Positions 5,753 through 13,067 of a DNA stretch of 20,643 nt are shown here, piece after piece. A program made the position numbers and the translations under genes. Location of the stretch: assembly GCA_030836925.1 (NCBI GenBank), contig JAUPLK010000005.1, positions 1-20,643 of the forward strand, in the 5' to 3' direction. Origin of the DNA: Pseudomonadota bacterium (GTDB lineage Bacteria > Pseudomonadota > Gammaproteobacteria > Steroidobacterales > GCA-2729495). The number at the start of each line of letters is the position of its first letter. Position 1 is the first letter of the stretch. The notes under the pieces were generated by a model that saw only the letters and a program-made list of their open reading frames with translations, was not told the DNA's origin and made no database searches.

Positions 5753-8187
5753 GGCGCCGGGCCGGGAAACTGGGCGATGCCGGACAGCGATTCGCGCTGG
5801 CCGATGTTGTTCTTCGCGACCACCGCGCCATCGGCGAGGCGCACCTTCAGTATGTCGCCGGTAAAGAAATTGCCGATCAGCGCGTATTGGCCGTCGGTGG
5901 ATGCGTTGACCGCCGCCCAGCCCATGCCCTGCAGCGGGTAGTCGCGCAGCACCTTGCCGCTTTGCGCGTCAACGAGCATGAAGCCCTTGCCGTTGCTGAT
6001 CAGCAACTGGCCGTCCGGAGTCGGATTCATCACCAGCACCATGGGCACGGCGGGATCCTGGCTGAAGTCGGCGAGATCCGGCAGCTGCCGGTCGTTGGCC
6101 AGGTCGTACTGCATGACACGTCGGCCGGTCTCTGAGATGTAGATCATGCGTGTGTCGTTATCGGTGAGTGCCGTGCTGGTAACGGCAAGAAAACCGAACA
6201 GCCCGCCGTTGGCTTCAGTCCGGTATTCCCTGAGCAGTTTGCCGTCGTTGCCGTAACGGAATACGTGGCCGTCGCCGATCACGTCCCGGCCAGGCAACAG
6301 GCTGAATTTCGTCGTGACGGCCGGATGACCGGTGGCCTTGCCCATCATGTGCTCGCCGAAATAGAGACTGCCGTCCCTGCCGAAAGTCACGCTGCTGAGT
6401 TTCCGGTCGGAAAGGGTGCGTACAGGCTTCTGTACGCCATCCGGGCTGATCTCCACGATCGACGGGGTGAGTTGCGAAAAGGCCCAAAGTGTCCTGTCGG
6501 GCGCAAATGCCAGTCCGCCCACCTTGTGCTTCGTTCCCTCCAGGTAGAGTTCACCCTTCGGCTGCAGGTTTTCGTCGTACTGGATGATGCGTCCGGTGCC
6601 GCCGTGATCATCGGTCGGATTGTCCATGATCGTGGCGGCGACCAGGATGTCGCCCTTGACGAAGGGCTGCACGGTATTCACGTGTGTCACGGTCACGGTG
6701 CCGGTGGCATGGACGTTGAGCAGCGAACCATTGTTGCGGCCGGTCAGTGCGCCCACGGCGCCCTTGCCGGTGACCGCACCGGTGGCAAAGCTGTTGCGGA
6801 TATGGCTCTGCGAATTGAAACCGACCAGGCCACCCGCATTGGTGCCGCTCGACACCACGGTTGTCGTGGCATGGCTGTCGCTGACCAGTGCGTCCGTGTT
6901 GACGCCGACCAGTCCGCCAGCATTGTCGCCGGCGATGACCGTTCCGGCCGCGTTGCTGTTGCGCACCTCGCCGGTGGTGTTGAGACCGACAAGCCCACCG
7001 GCGCTTTTGCCGGCGCTGACGCGCATGTCGGCTGAACTGTCCGTGATCGAGCCATTCATGTCGCCGGCGAGACCGCCGACTGCTGCCTCAGCCGTCACTT
7101 CGCCACTGACCTGGCAGCCCTTCACCTGGCCGGCATTGCCACCCACGAGTCCGCCGGTCGCAAGCCGGCCGCGCACCGTGACCTGTGCCTTGCAGTCGGC
7201 AACCAGGCCGAAGTTTGCACCGACCAGCGCGCCCGTTCCGTGCAGCCCGGTGACTGTTGTGTTTTCAAGCTGCAGATTGCGCACCACGCCGGTCCTGGCT
7301 AGGGTGCCAAACAGGCCGACGCCGCCAGTGGCGGGACGCGTGATGACGAGGTTGCGGATGGCATGACCGTTGCCGTCAAGGCCACCGGCAAAGCCGTATT
7401 TGTCGCGTGCCACCATGCAGTTGTTCTCGGTGCCGCAGTTGCCGACCGGCTCGAAATTGGCAATGGCTGCGGCATCGAGATCGCGTACCAGTTCATAACG
7501 GCGCGCATTGCGCTCGACGAGTGCGAGCGTTGTGCGCTTTCCCTCGCCGGTGCCCAGCGTCTGTATGGCCTGCAACTGCTGAATGCTGCAGATGTCGAAC
7601 CAGCCATCACCGTCGGCGTCGCGCACAAACTCGCCGGCATCTTTCGGGGCTGCGTCGAAAGCGTCAGCGAGTCCATCGCGGTCGGTGTCCTGCGTTTCCG
7701 ATCCGGCCACCGGGCAGCCGGAGGTTTCCGCCGGGTCGCCTGCGGCCCGTGCCGGTGCCGCGATGCCGGACAGGGCACCAGCCGCGCCCGCCGTGCTGGC
7801 CTGCGCGGTAATGTTGGTGGCGGCTGGAGTCGCTGCTGGCCCTCCGCCGCTTCGATTACTCGGGTCCGTGCGCAGGCCTGTCTGTGTCGAGAACCAGGCG
7901 GCGACGTCTTCGATCTGCTGCCTGCTCAGCGTCCGGATTGCACCCCCCATGATCGAGTCGGCGCGTGTGCCCGCCTGGTAGGCCAGCATTGCCTGCACCA
8001 GATAGTCCTGATGCTGGCCCCCAAGTATCGGGAACGCCGGCGAGGGGCTGCTGCCGTCGAGTCCATGGCAGGCCGAGCATGCGGTGGCAATTTCGCGTCC
8101 GCGCTGTGGGTCGCCTGCCGCCGCCGCGTCGTAGACGCCGGAAAATGCGACGATGCACAAAAGCATGGCCAGACAGTGGACGCGCAT
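5749..8187 (-). CDS. Secreted multidomain protein: cytochrome c, calcium loops, GLUG repeats, beta-propeller-like C-terminus
   Basis: An 812-residue protein with an N-terminal signal peptide (hydrophobic about 6-16, cleavage around AAAAG at 21-25), so predicted to be exported. A class I cytochrome c domain follows: C37-SA-C40-H41 is the haem motif, and M80 in the segment DSIMGGAIRTLS is a likely axial ligand. After a Gly/Ala/Ser/Thr-rich linker (about 107-157) come two Asp-rich calcium loops (DTDRDGLADAFD and DADGDGWFD, 167-198). A FAGGLDGNGHAIRNLVI segment at 266-282 introduces about eight GLUG repeats (288-500). The last 300 residues (about 510-812) contain recurring strand-turn segments such as GGLAFAPDRTLWAF, VTFGRDGSLYFGE and TPDGQLLISNG, suggesting a propeller of the NHL/SMP-30 kind. 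Cys pairs such as C251/C257 fit an oxidising compartment. The ribosome binding site is weak. The function is unknown; an electron-transfer or surface-adhesive role is possible. Confidence 0.85.
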   Translation of the reverse strand: MRVHCLAMLLCIVAFSGVYDAAAAGDPQRGREIATACSACHGLDGSSPSPAFPILGGQHQDYLVQAMLAYQAGTRADSIMGGAIRTLSRQQIEDVAAWFSTQTGLRTDPSNRSGGGPAATPAATNITAQASTAGAAGALSGIAAPARAAGDPAETSGCPVAGSETQDTDRDGLADAFDAAPKDAGEFVRDADGDGWFDICSIQQLQAIQTLGTGEGKRTTLALVERNARRYELVRDLDAAAIANFEPVGNCGTENNCMVARDKYGFAGGLDGNGHAIRNLVITRPATGGVGLFGTLARTGVVRNLQLENTTVTGLHGTGALVGANFGLVADCKAQVTVRGRLATGGLVGGNAGQVKGCQVSGEVTAEAAVGGLAGDMNGSITDSSADMRVSAGKSAGGLVGLNTTGEVRNSNAAGTVIAGDNAGGLVGVNTDALVSDSHATTTVVSSGTNAGGLVGFNSQSHIRNSFATGAVTGKGAVGALTGRNNGSLLNVHATGTVTVTHVNTVQPFVKGDILVAATIMDNPTDDHGGTGRIIQYDENLQPKGELYLEGTKHKVGGLAFAPDRTLWAFSQLTPSIVEISPDGVQKPVRTLSDRKLSSVTFGRDGSLYFGEHMMGKATGHPAVTTKFSLLPGRDVIGDGHVFRYGNDGKLLREYRTEANGGLFGFLAVTSTALTDNDTRMIYISETGRRVMQYDLANDRQLPDLADFSQDPAVPMVLVMNPTPDGQLLISNGKGFMLVDAQSGKVLRDYPLQGMGWAAVNASTDGQYALIGNFFTGDILKVRLADGAVVAKNNIGQRESLSGIAQFPGPAP
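6688..7326 (-). repeat. Region encoding about eight GLUG repeats
   Basis: Residues 288-500 of the minus-strand fusion protein consist of units of about 23-26 residues with the pattern GGLVGxNxGxVxxSxAxGxVxG. Examples are GGLVGLNTTGEVRNSNAAGT, GGLVGVNTDALVSDSHATTT and GGLVGFNSQSHIRNSFATGA. GLUG repeats are known from bacterial surface and secreted proteins and are expected to stack as a beta-helix. The units are diverged at the protein level and I see no long exact DNA repeats, so this is an old repeat rather than a recent expansion. Confidence 0.85.
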
Positions 8188-8292
8188 GTGGTGATTCCGT
8201 TTCGTGCCAGTCGAACACCTACTGTATTCTCTGCCTGTGGCCTTTGCATCCGCGCATTGCAGGGGCCGCCCTCACAACAGAGCGATTGCCAC
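8188..8292. other. Intergenic region between divergent genes
   Basis: This 105-base gap must carry the promoters of both the cytochrome-GLUG fusion (leftward) and the DUF1838-like gene (rightward). Only weak -10-like hexamers are visible around 8222-8236, and I see no convincing -35 partner, operator palindrome or terminator. A shared regulator for both directions is possible but not shown by the sequence. Confidence 0.4.
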
Positions 8293-9141
8293 ATGCATGC
8301 ACCAGTCACCCGTCGCGCCTTCACCGGAGGTCTCGGTCTGCTGGCCCTCGGGGGCAGCAGCAGCGCATTGCCCGATGTGTCAGGCCAGCCGCCGGCCCGC
8401 GCGCCGGACCTCAGTCTGCCGGAAAACAATCTGCGTGCCCTGGTGCGCATGACGGCAAGCCTGAAAGAACGCGATGTGCCCTGGTGGTATGACGGCACGA
8501 TCTTCGGCGTGGTCCCCGGCGAGCATCCCCGGCCACTTGTGAAGTTCCAGGGCATGGAGTTGTACTGGATGCGTCATTTGCCGGATGGCGCCTACGAACT
8601 GATCGGCAACACGCTCACTTTTTTTCACGATGTCGAAACCGGCGCGCTGCTTTCGGAGTTCAAGAATCCCTATACCGGTGCGAGCAACCCGGTCGTGCCG
8701 GCGGTGCAGGGTGGCGGGGCAGGCCGCGGTTTCAACTATTCGGTGAAAGGCATCCGCTTTACCCGCATGCTGGAACAGTTGCCGGAACAGCCGCTGGTCC
8801 TCGACTGGACCTTCGCGCGTGACATGGTCTGGTTGCACAACTGGACGCGCTATCCGCCCGGTATGCCGCCGCCCCGCTGGCAGCAGCAGACCATGTTTGC
8901 CAGCCAGAAGGATTTCCTGAATTCCCGGCTCGACAGTGTGCCGGTGGTGTTCAGCTCGACGGTGCATATGCCCTGGCTCAAGTGGATGGACATGGGCGAC
9001 CGGGCGGGCCACGTAGTCTGGCATGCGGGCGGTGCCAAGCTCGATTCGATCGATGAACTGCCCGATGGCTATCGCCAGCGTGCCGAGAAGGACTATCCGG
9101 CCATGCTGACGGCCAATCCGGCCCGTGGTGCAACGGCATAA
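8293..9141 (+). CDS. Tat-exported DUF1838-like protein of unknown function
   Basis: A 282-residue protein. The N-terminus has a twin-arginine-like signal (TRRAFTG at residues 6-12, then hydrophobic GLGLLALGG), so it is probably exported folded. The body contains WWYDGTIFGVVPGEHPRPL, FARDMVWLHNWTRYPPGMPP and WLKWMDMGDRAGHVVWHAGG. I associate these with DUF1838, a family of Tat-signal proteins without an assigned reaction. It is rich in Trp and Tyr, but I see no haem motif, Cys cluster or obvious catalytic triad. The ATG at 8293 was chosen because it places the twin-arginine at the N-terminus; the longer upstream open frame is not credible. The following [2Fe-2S] gene starts within or just after its 3' end, suggesting co-transcription. 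The family assignment comes from memory of the motifs and is moderately certain. Confidence 0.65.
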   Translation: MHAPVTRRAFTGGLGLLALGGSSSALPDVSGQPPARAPDLSLPENNLRALVRMTASLKERDVPWWYDGTIFGVVPGEHPRPLVKFQGMELYWMRHLPDGAYELIGNTLTFFHDVETGALLSEFKNPYTGASNPVVPAVQGGGAGRGFNYSVKGIRFTRMLEQLPEQPLVLDWTFARDMVWLHNWTRYPPGMPPPRWQQQTMFASQKDFLNSRLDSVPVVFSSTVHMPWLKWMDMGDRAGHVVWHAGGAKLDSIDELPDGYRQRAEKDYPAMLTANPARGATA

Positions 9142-9160
9142 ATTTCCGGGTACCCGTATC

Positions 9161-9646
9161 TTGATCAGCTTCACCCTCAACGGTTCTGTCCTGGAAGTCG
9201 ATGTTCCCGACGGCATGCCGCTGTTGTGGGTGTTGCGCGATACGCTCGGACTCACCGGTACCAAGTACGGCTGCGGCATCGCGCTGTGCGGGGCCTGCAC
9301 GATCCACATCGATGGCGTCGCGGCGCGCTGCTGTGTCCTGCCGGTTGCGGCAGTGGCTGGCAGGTCGGTGACCACGATCGAGGGGCTTGGCAGCGGGCCG
9401 CAGCTGCATCCGGTCCAGCAGGCCTGGATCGACGAGCAGGTTCCGCAATGCGGTTACTGTCAGCCCGGCATGATCATGGCAGTCTCGGCTTTCCTGCAGG
9501 TGACGCCTGATCCGGACGATGCCGCCATCGATGAGTCCGTCACCAACATCTGCCGCTGCGGGACCTACCCCCGTATCCGCAAGGCCATTCATCGTGCGGC
9601 AAGCCTGATGCGTGATAATGGCTCTGCTCCCGATCCAACAACCTGA
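9161..9646 (+). CDS. [2Fe-2S] subunit of a molybdenum hydroxylase (IorA/CoxS type), without its large subunit
   Basis: A 161-residue electron-transfer subunit of the xanthine oxidase family. The plant-ferredoxin-type cluster is formed by C38, C43, C46 and C58 (GCGIALCGAC then RCC). The helical second domain has C97-x2-C100 (CGYCQPGM) and C131-x-C133 (ICRCGTY). Both [2Fe-2S] sites therefore look complete. The protein most resembles the isoquinoline 1-oxidoreductase alpha subunit group, whose catalytic beta subunit carries molybdopterin and passes electrons through these clusters to a cytochrome. I chose the TTG at 9161 because homologues begin MISFTLNG; a GTG at 9125 would add 12 residues and overlap the previous gene. 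No molybdopterin subunit gene adjoins it; a cytochrome c gene follows after 30 bases. Confidence 0.85.
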   Translation: MISFTLNGSVLEVDVPDGMPLLWVLRDTLGLTGTKYGCGIALCGACTIHIDGVAARCCVLPVAAVAGRSVTTIEGLGSGPQLHPVQQAWIDEQVPQCGYCQPGMIMAVSAFLQVTPDPDDAAIDESVTNICRCGTYPRIRKAIHRAASLMRDNGSAPDPTT

Positions 9647-9676
9647 CCGCTGGTCATTCGACAAAGGATTCAAGAA

Positions 9677-10144
9677 ATGCCTGACAGTCTTCGTTTTGCC
9701 ATTGCCGCACTTGGCATGAGCATGCTCGTGACGGCCTGCGCCGAGCAGGTCAACAGCGCACCGGCTGTGGCTGACAATGCGTCGGCGGCTGCAGACAGCT
9801 ATGACATCAATGTCCTGCTTGCCAGTGCAGATCCGGCCAAAGGGCAGATCGTTTTCCTGCAGTGCCGTGCCTGTCATAGCCTCGAGGCTGCCGGGCCCAA
9901 CAAGGTCGGGCCGAACCTGCACGGGATCATGGGCCGAAAGGGGGGGCTTGCACCGGGCTTTGCCTACTCTGAGGCGATGGCCGGCTCCGCAGTGGTCTGG
10001 TCTGTGGAGGCGCTCGACAAGTTTCTGCTCCGGCCCAGCGATTTCATGCCCGGTACGCGGATGGTCTTCGTGGGTCTGCGCAAGCCCGAGGATCGCGCCA
10101 ATGTGATCGCCTACATACGGCAGGAAACCGGGGCCGCGAAGTAG
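9677..10144 (+). CDS. Cytochrome c, class I, probable lipoprotein
   Basis: A 155-residue protein. The N-terminus ends in LVTAC with Cys at 21, which fits a lipobox, so it is probably anchored to a membrane facing the periplasm. A variable linker (about 22-50) precedes a mitochondrial-type cytochrome c domain. C63-RA-C66-H67 binds haem, KVGPNLHGIMGRKGG follows, and PGTRM supplies M129 as the likely sixth ligand, followed by FVGLRKPEDRANVIAYI. AAAGGA at 9663-9668, 8 bases before the ATG, supports the start. It directly follows the [2Fe-2S] subunit gene, and in related molybdenum hydroxylase systems a cytochrome is the electron acceptor, so it may serve that role here. That link is inferred from position only. 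Confidence 0.9.
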   Translation: MPDSLRFAIAALGMSMLVTACAEQVNSAPAVADNASAAADSYDINVLLASADPAKGQIVFLQCRACHSLEAAGPNKVGPNLHGIMGRKGGLAPGFAYSEAMAGSAVVWSVEALDKFLLRPSDFMPGTRMVFVGLRKPEDRANVIAYIRQETGAAK

Positions 10145-10182
10145 CCGGACACCCGGGCCGGGACCCGTATGTGTTGAGAACG

Positions 10183-10207
10183 ACACGGTTTTGTAATAAA
10201 ACCGTGT
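10183..10207. other. Perfect inverted repeat upstream of phoB
   Basis: Arms ACACGGTTTT (10183-10192) and AAAACCGTGT (10198-10207) are perfectly complementary over 10 bases around the loop GTAAT. The element lies between the cytochrome c stop and the phoB start. No T-run follows on either side, so it is a poor intrinsic terminator. It may instead be an operator, and its right half overlaps a candidate Pho box. Confidence 0.7.
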
Positions 10208-10208
10208 T
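10191..10208 (+). promoter_or_regulatory. Candidate Pho box (PhoB site) upstream of phoB
   Basis: TTGTAATAAAACCGTGTT matches the enterobacterial Pho box (two CTGTMAY-like halves separated by 4 A/T-rich bases) at about 12 of 18 positions. The first half is TTGTAAT, the spacer AAAA and the second half CCGTGTT. It lies 35 bases before the ATG, as expected for autoregulation of phoB. The -10-like CACGCT after a 10-base gap is poor. Confidence 0.4.
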
Positions 10209-10243
10209 CAAATGCCCACACGCTTTCATCGTGATCAGGGGCC

Positions 10244-10930
10244 ATGAGCGCACGCAGGATTCTGTTGGTCGAGGATGAGCTGCCGATCAGGCAGATGATT
10301 GCCTTCAATCTCACGCGCGCCGGTTTTGAAGTCGATGAAGCCGGTGACGCGGCAAGTGCCCGGCTGCAGATCGCCGATGCCCGTCCCGATCTGCTCCTGG
10401 TGGACTGGATGCTCCCCGACTCGAGCGGTCTGGAGCTGACCCGTACCCTGCGGCGTGAACCGGTTAACCGGGACATTCCGATCATCATGCTGACGGCCCG
10501 GGCCGATGAGCGCGACCGTGTACTTGGCCTCGACAGCGGTGCCGACGACTACATCACCAAGCCGTTTTCACCCCGCGAACTGCTGTCCCGGGTCAATGCC
10601 GTCCTGCGCCGTTCCGCCCCGTCGGTGGATGAGCCGTTGATTGCCGGCAAATTGCGTCTGGATCCGGTCAGCCATCGCGTGCATGCAGGCGACCGCGAGG
10701 TCGGGCTGGGACCGACCGAGTACCGCCTGCTGAAGTTCCTGATGGAAAACCCCGACCGGGTCTACAGCCGCACGCAGGTGCTGGACAAGGTCTGGGGGCA
10801 GAACGTCTACGTTGAGGAACGCACGGTCGATGTGCATGTCCGGCGCCTGCGCCAGGCGCTTGAGGACTGCGGCGCAGATCCTTATGTGCAGACTGTCAGG
10901 GGCGCCGGTTACCGCTTCTCGGTCTGCTGA
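10244..10930 (+). CDS. phoB: Phosphate regulon response regulator PhoB
   Basis: A 228-residue OmpR-family response regulator, the usual length for PhoB. The receiver domain shows the acidic pair E10/D11, the phospho-acceptor D54 (LLVDWMLP), T84 in IMLTAR and K106 in ITKPFSP. The C-terminal winged-helix DNA-binding domain (about 130-228) contains GPTEYRLLKFLMENPDRVYS, VDVHVRRLRQAL and QTVRGAGYRFS, all characteristic of PhoB. Phosphorylated by PhoR under phosphate shortage, it activates pst and other genes. Its TGA stop overlaps the phoR ATG by one base (TGATG), so the two are translationally coupled. A candidate Pho box lies upstream. Confidence 0.95.
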   Translation: MSARRILLVEDELPIRQMIAFNLTRAGFEVDEAGDAASARLQIADARPDLLLVDWMLPDSSGLELTRTLRREPVNRDIPIIMLTARADERDRVLGLDSGADDYITKPFSPRELLSRVNAVLRRSAPSVDEPLIAGKLRLDPVSHRVHAGDREVGLGPTEYRLLKFLMENPDRVYSRTQVLDKVWGQNVYVEERTVDVHVRRLRQALEDCGADPYVQTVRGAGYRFSVC

Positions 10931-12219
10931 TGCCCAGCATCTGGACCTGGACGCTGGTTCGCCTGGGCCTCGCCCTGGTTGGCGGTGCCCTGATTGGCCT
11001 GATTTACGATCGCCCTGCACTGGGCATGCTGATCGTCGCGCTCGCTGCGCTGGGCTGGCAGCTGTACAACCTCTATCGGCTCGAACGCTGGCTGACGGCC
11101 GGCTCGATTGCCGATATCCCCGACGGCGAGGGTGTGTGGCCGCCGTTGTTTGCCCGCATCCAGTTCATCAAGACCAAGGCCAAGCGGCGGGGCAAGCGTT
11201 TCCGTCGGCTGGTCAAGGAGTTGCGCGCCTCGACCGAGGCATTTCCGGATGGCGGCGTGATCCTCAACGCGCAGTACGAGATCCTCAACTACAACCTGGC
11301 AGCCAGGGTGCTGCTGGACCTCAAGCTGCGCGGTGACCGCGGTCAGCGTATCGAGAACCTGCTGCGGCATCCCGACTTCATCGATTATCTGCGCAATCCT
11401 GGCGACCGCCCGGCCGTGGAAATCCCGTCGCCGACAGGCGGCGATACCTGGCTGTCCTGTCGTCTGATCCCCTACGGACCGGAGCAGACGCTGCTCCTGA
11501 TCCGCGACATCAGCCAGCGGGTCAAGATCGAGCGGGTGCGTCGGGATTTTGTCGCCAACGCATCGCATGAGCTGCGGACGCCGCTGACCGTGATCATGGG
11601 CTACCTGGATACGCTGGCTGATGATCCCGGCAAGCCGCCGATCTGGGCGCAGCCGGTGCAGATCATGCAGGAGCAGGCGCAGCGCATGTTCCGGCTGGTT
11701 GAAGACCTGTTGCAGCTGTCCAGACTGGAGTCGGGGCAATCTGTCGCCAGGGACCGGGTGGTGAGTATTGCGGGCCTGATCGAGCTGGCCCGGCGTGATG
11801 CGCAGAGTTCGCCCGGCTTCGGCGGGCCGATCGAGGTGCAGGTCAACAGCGACGTGAATATCCTCGGTGAGGAGACGGAGCTGCAGTCCGTGGTGTCGAA
11901 CCTGGTGGCCAACGCGGTGCGCTATACGCCGGCAGAGGGCAGGATCACGATCAGCTGGAACGTCGACGAGGACGGCGGACACCTGGCTGTCGTGGATACC
12001 GGTATCGGCATTTCCGAGGCCGATATCCCGCGGGTCACGGAGCGTTTTTACCGGGCTGACGGCGGCCGCGCCCGGCAGAGCGGGGGTACCGGTCTCGGTC
12101 TGTCCATAGTCAAATATGCGCTGCGCCGCCACGATGCGGATCTGGAGATCCGCAGCCGGCTCGGTCACGGCAGCAGCTTTGTCTGTCACTTTCCCCGGGA
12201 TCGGCTCACGCCATCCTGA
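10930..12219 (+). CDS. phoR: Phosphate regulon sensor histidine kinase PhoR
   Basis: A 429-residue inner-membrane kinase, close to the 431 residues of the E. coli protein. Two membrane helices (about 8-25 and 30-47) are separated by only a few residues, so there is almost no periplasmic sensor; this is typical of PhoR. A basic linker (about 80-95) and a PAS-like domain (about 97-200) follow. The HisKA domain carries H213 in ASHELRTPL. The ATPase domain shows N328 in NLVANAVRY, VDTGIGI at 355-361 and GGTGLGLSIV at 385-394. PhoR senses PstSCAB activity through PhoU and phosphorylates or dephosphorylates PhoB. It is coupled to phoB by a one-base overlap and followed by phoU 37 bases on. Confidence 0.95.
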   Translation: MPSIWTWTLVRLGLALVGGALIGLIYDRPALGMLIVALAALGWQLYNLYRLERWLTAGSIADIPDGEGVWPPLFARIQFIKTKAKRRGKRFRRLVKELRASTEAFPDGGVILNAQYEILNYNLAARVLLDLKLRGDRGQRIENLLRHPDFIDYLRNPGDRPAVEIPSPTGGDTWLSCRLIPYGPEQTLLLIRDISQRVKIERVRRDFVANASHELRTPLTVIMGYLDTLADDPGKPPIWAQPVQIMQEQAQRMFRLVEDLLQLSRLESGQSVARDRVVSIAGLIELARRDAQSSPGFGGPIEVQVNSDVNILGEETELQSVVSNLVANAVRYTPAEGRITISWNVDEDGGHLAVVDTGIGISEADIPRVTERFYRADGGRARQSGGTGLGLSIVKYALRRHDADLEIRSRLGHGSSFVCHFPRDRLTPS

Positions 12220-12256
12220 TAACCTGTACAGTCGTGCCACGCGCAGGAGCAAGGTA

Positions 12257-12997
12257 ATGGAATCCGAGGGCTTCAGTCATCACATCTCCCGTCGCTTCAA
12301 TGCCGAGCTGGAGCATCTGCGCAGCGAGGTGCTGCGCATGGGCGGGCTGGTCGAGCAGCATCTGGATACGGCCGTGGAGGCAATTACCTCCGGCGACAGC
12401 GAGATGGGCCTGCGGGTCTCCAGCGACGACTTCAAGATCAACCGGCTCGAGGTGTCGATCGACGAGGAATGCAGCAAGCTGCTGGCCACGCGCATGCCGG
12501 CTGCCGCTGACCTGCGCCTGATCGTCACGGTGATCAAGGTCATCACCGACCTGGAGCGGGTTGGCGATGAGGCATCCAAGATCGGTTATCTGGCCTCGAA
12601 CCTGGCTGCGCATCGCGAGCTTTATGCTTCCTACAGCGAGCTGAAGGCGCTCGGCGAACATGTGCAGAGCATGTTGCACGATGCGCTTGATGCCTTCTCG
12701 CGGATGGACGTCGATGATGCGCTGGCAGTCATCGAAGAGGACAAGCTGGTCGATGAGGAATACGACCAGATCACGCGTCAGTGCATCGCCCTGATGATGG
12801 AGGATTCGAGGACCATCCGGCGCTTCATGGACGTCACCTGGGCGGCCCGTGCCCTTGAACGTATCGGTGACCACGCCAAGAATATCGGTGAATACGTGGT
12901 CTATCTGGTGCATGGCCGGGATATCCGGCACACCGAGCGTGAGGTTGTGCGGCAGGAACTGGATGCCGCCAAAGCCGACCGCCCGGCCGCTACCTGA
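12257..12997 (+). CDS. phoU: Phosphate transport regulator PhoU
   Basis: A 246-residue, all-helical cytosolic protein made of two related three-helix bundles. Each carries the metal-binding family motif: DLERVGDEASKIG at 98-110 and ALERIGDHAKNIGE at 199-212. PhoU connects the Pst transporter to PhoR and keeps the regulon off when phosphate is plentiful. The ATG at 12257 is preceded by GGAG at 12246-12249; the longer upstream frame overlaps phoR and is not credible. The gene sits between phoR and pstS, whereas in E. coli and Pseudomonas it follows pstB. Its stop codon overlaps a candidate Pho box for pstS. Confidence 0.95.
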   Translation: MESEGFSHHISRRFNAELEHLRSEVLRMGGLVEQHLDTAVEAITSGDSEMGLRVSSDDFKINRLEVSIDEECSKLLATRMPAAADLRLIVTVIKVITDLERVGDEASKIGYLASNLAAHRELYASYSELKALGEHVQSMLHDALDAFSRMDVDDALAVIEEDKLVDEEYDQITRQCIALMMEDSRTIRRFMDVTWAARALERIGDHAKNIGEYVVYLVHGRDIRHTEREVVRQELDAAKADRPAAT

Positions 12998-13027
12998 AAT
13001 AAAGCCGCAACAATTGCTGCCTAGACT
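12994..13027 (+). promoter_or_regulatory. Candidate Pho box and -10 element upstream of pstS
   Basis: CTGAAATAAAGCCGCAAC (12994-13011) has the layout of a Pho box: CTGAAAT, spacer AAAG, then CCGCAAC, about 12 of 18 matches to the E. coli consensus. After exactly 10 bases comes TAGACT (13022-13027), 4 of 6 to TATAAT. PhoB-dependent promoters place the box about 10 bases upstream of the -10 element. The box overlaps the phoU stop codon and lies 56 bases before the pstS start. Confidence 0.45.
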
Positions 13028-13067
13028 GACGCGGGTCAGAAACACTGCCATGACCCTGGAGGTCTGC

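Noticed and set aside
4659..5831. Minus-strand open frame opposite the flavoprotein gene (about 390 codons).
   Set aside because: It runs through both the REP pair and the end of the real minus-strand gene in another frame, and has no recognisable motif.
10183..10207. Classical intrinsic terminator for the cytochrome c gene.
   Set aside because: The hairpin is perfect but no T-run follows on either strand, so it was listed as an inverted repeat instead.
10909..12252. Long minus-strand open frame opposite phoR (about 447 codons).
   Set aside because: PhoR on the other strand has every catalytic motif; the antisense product lacks recognisable domains.
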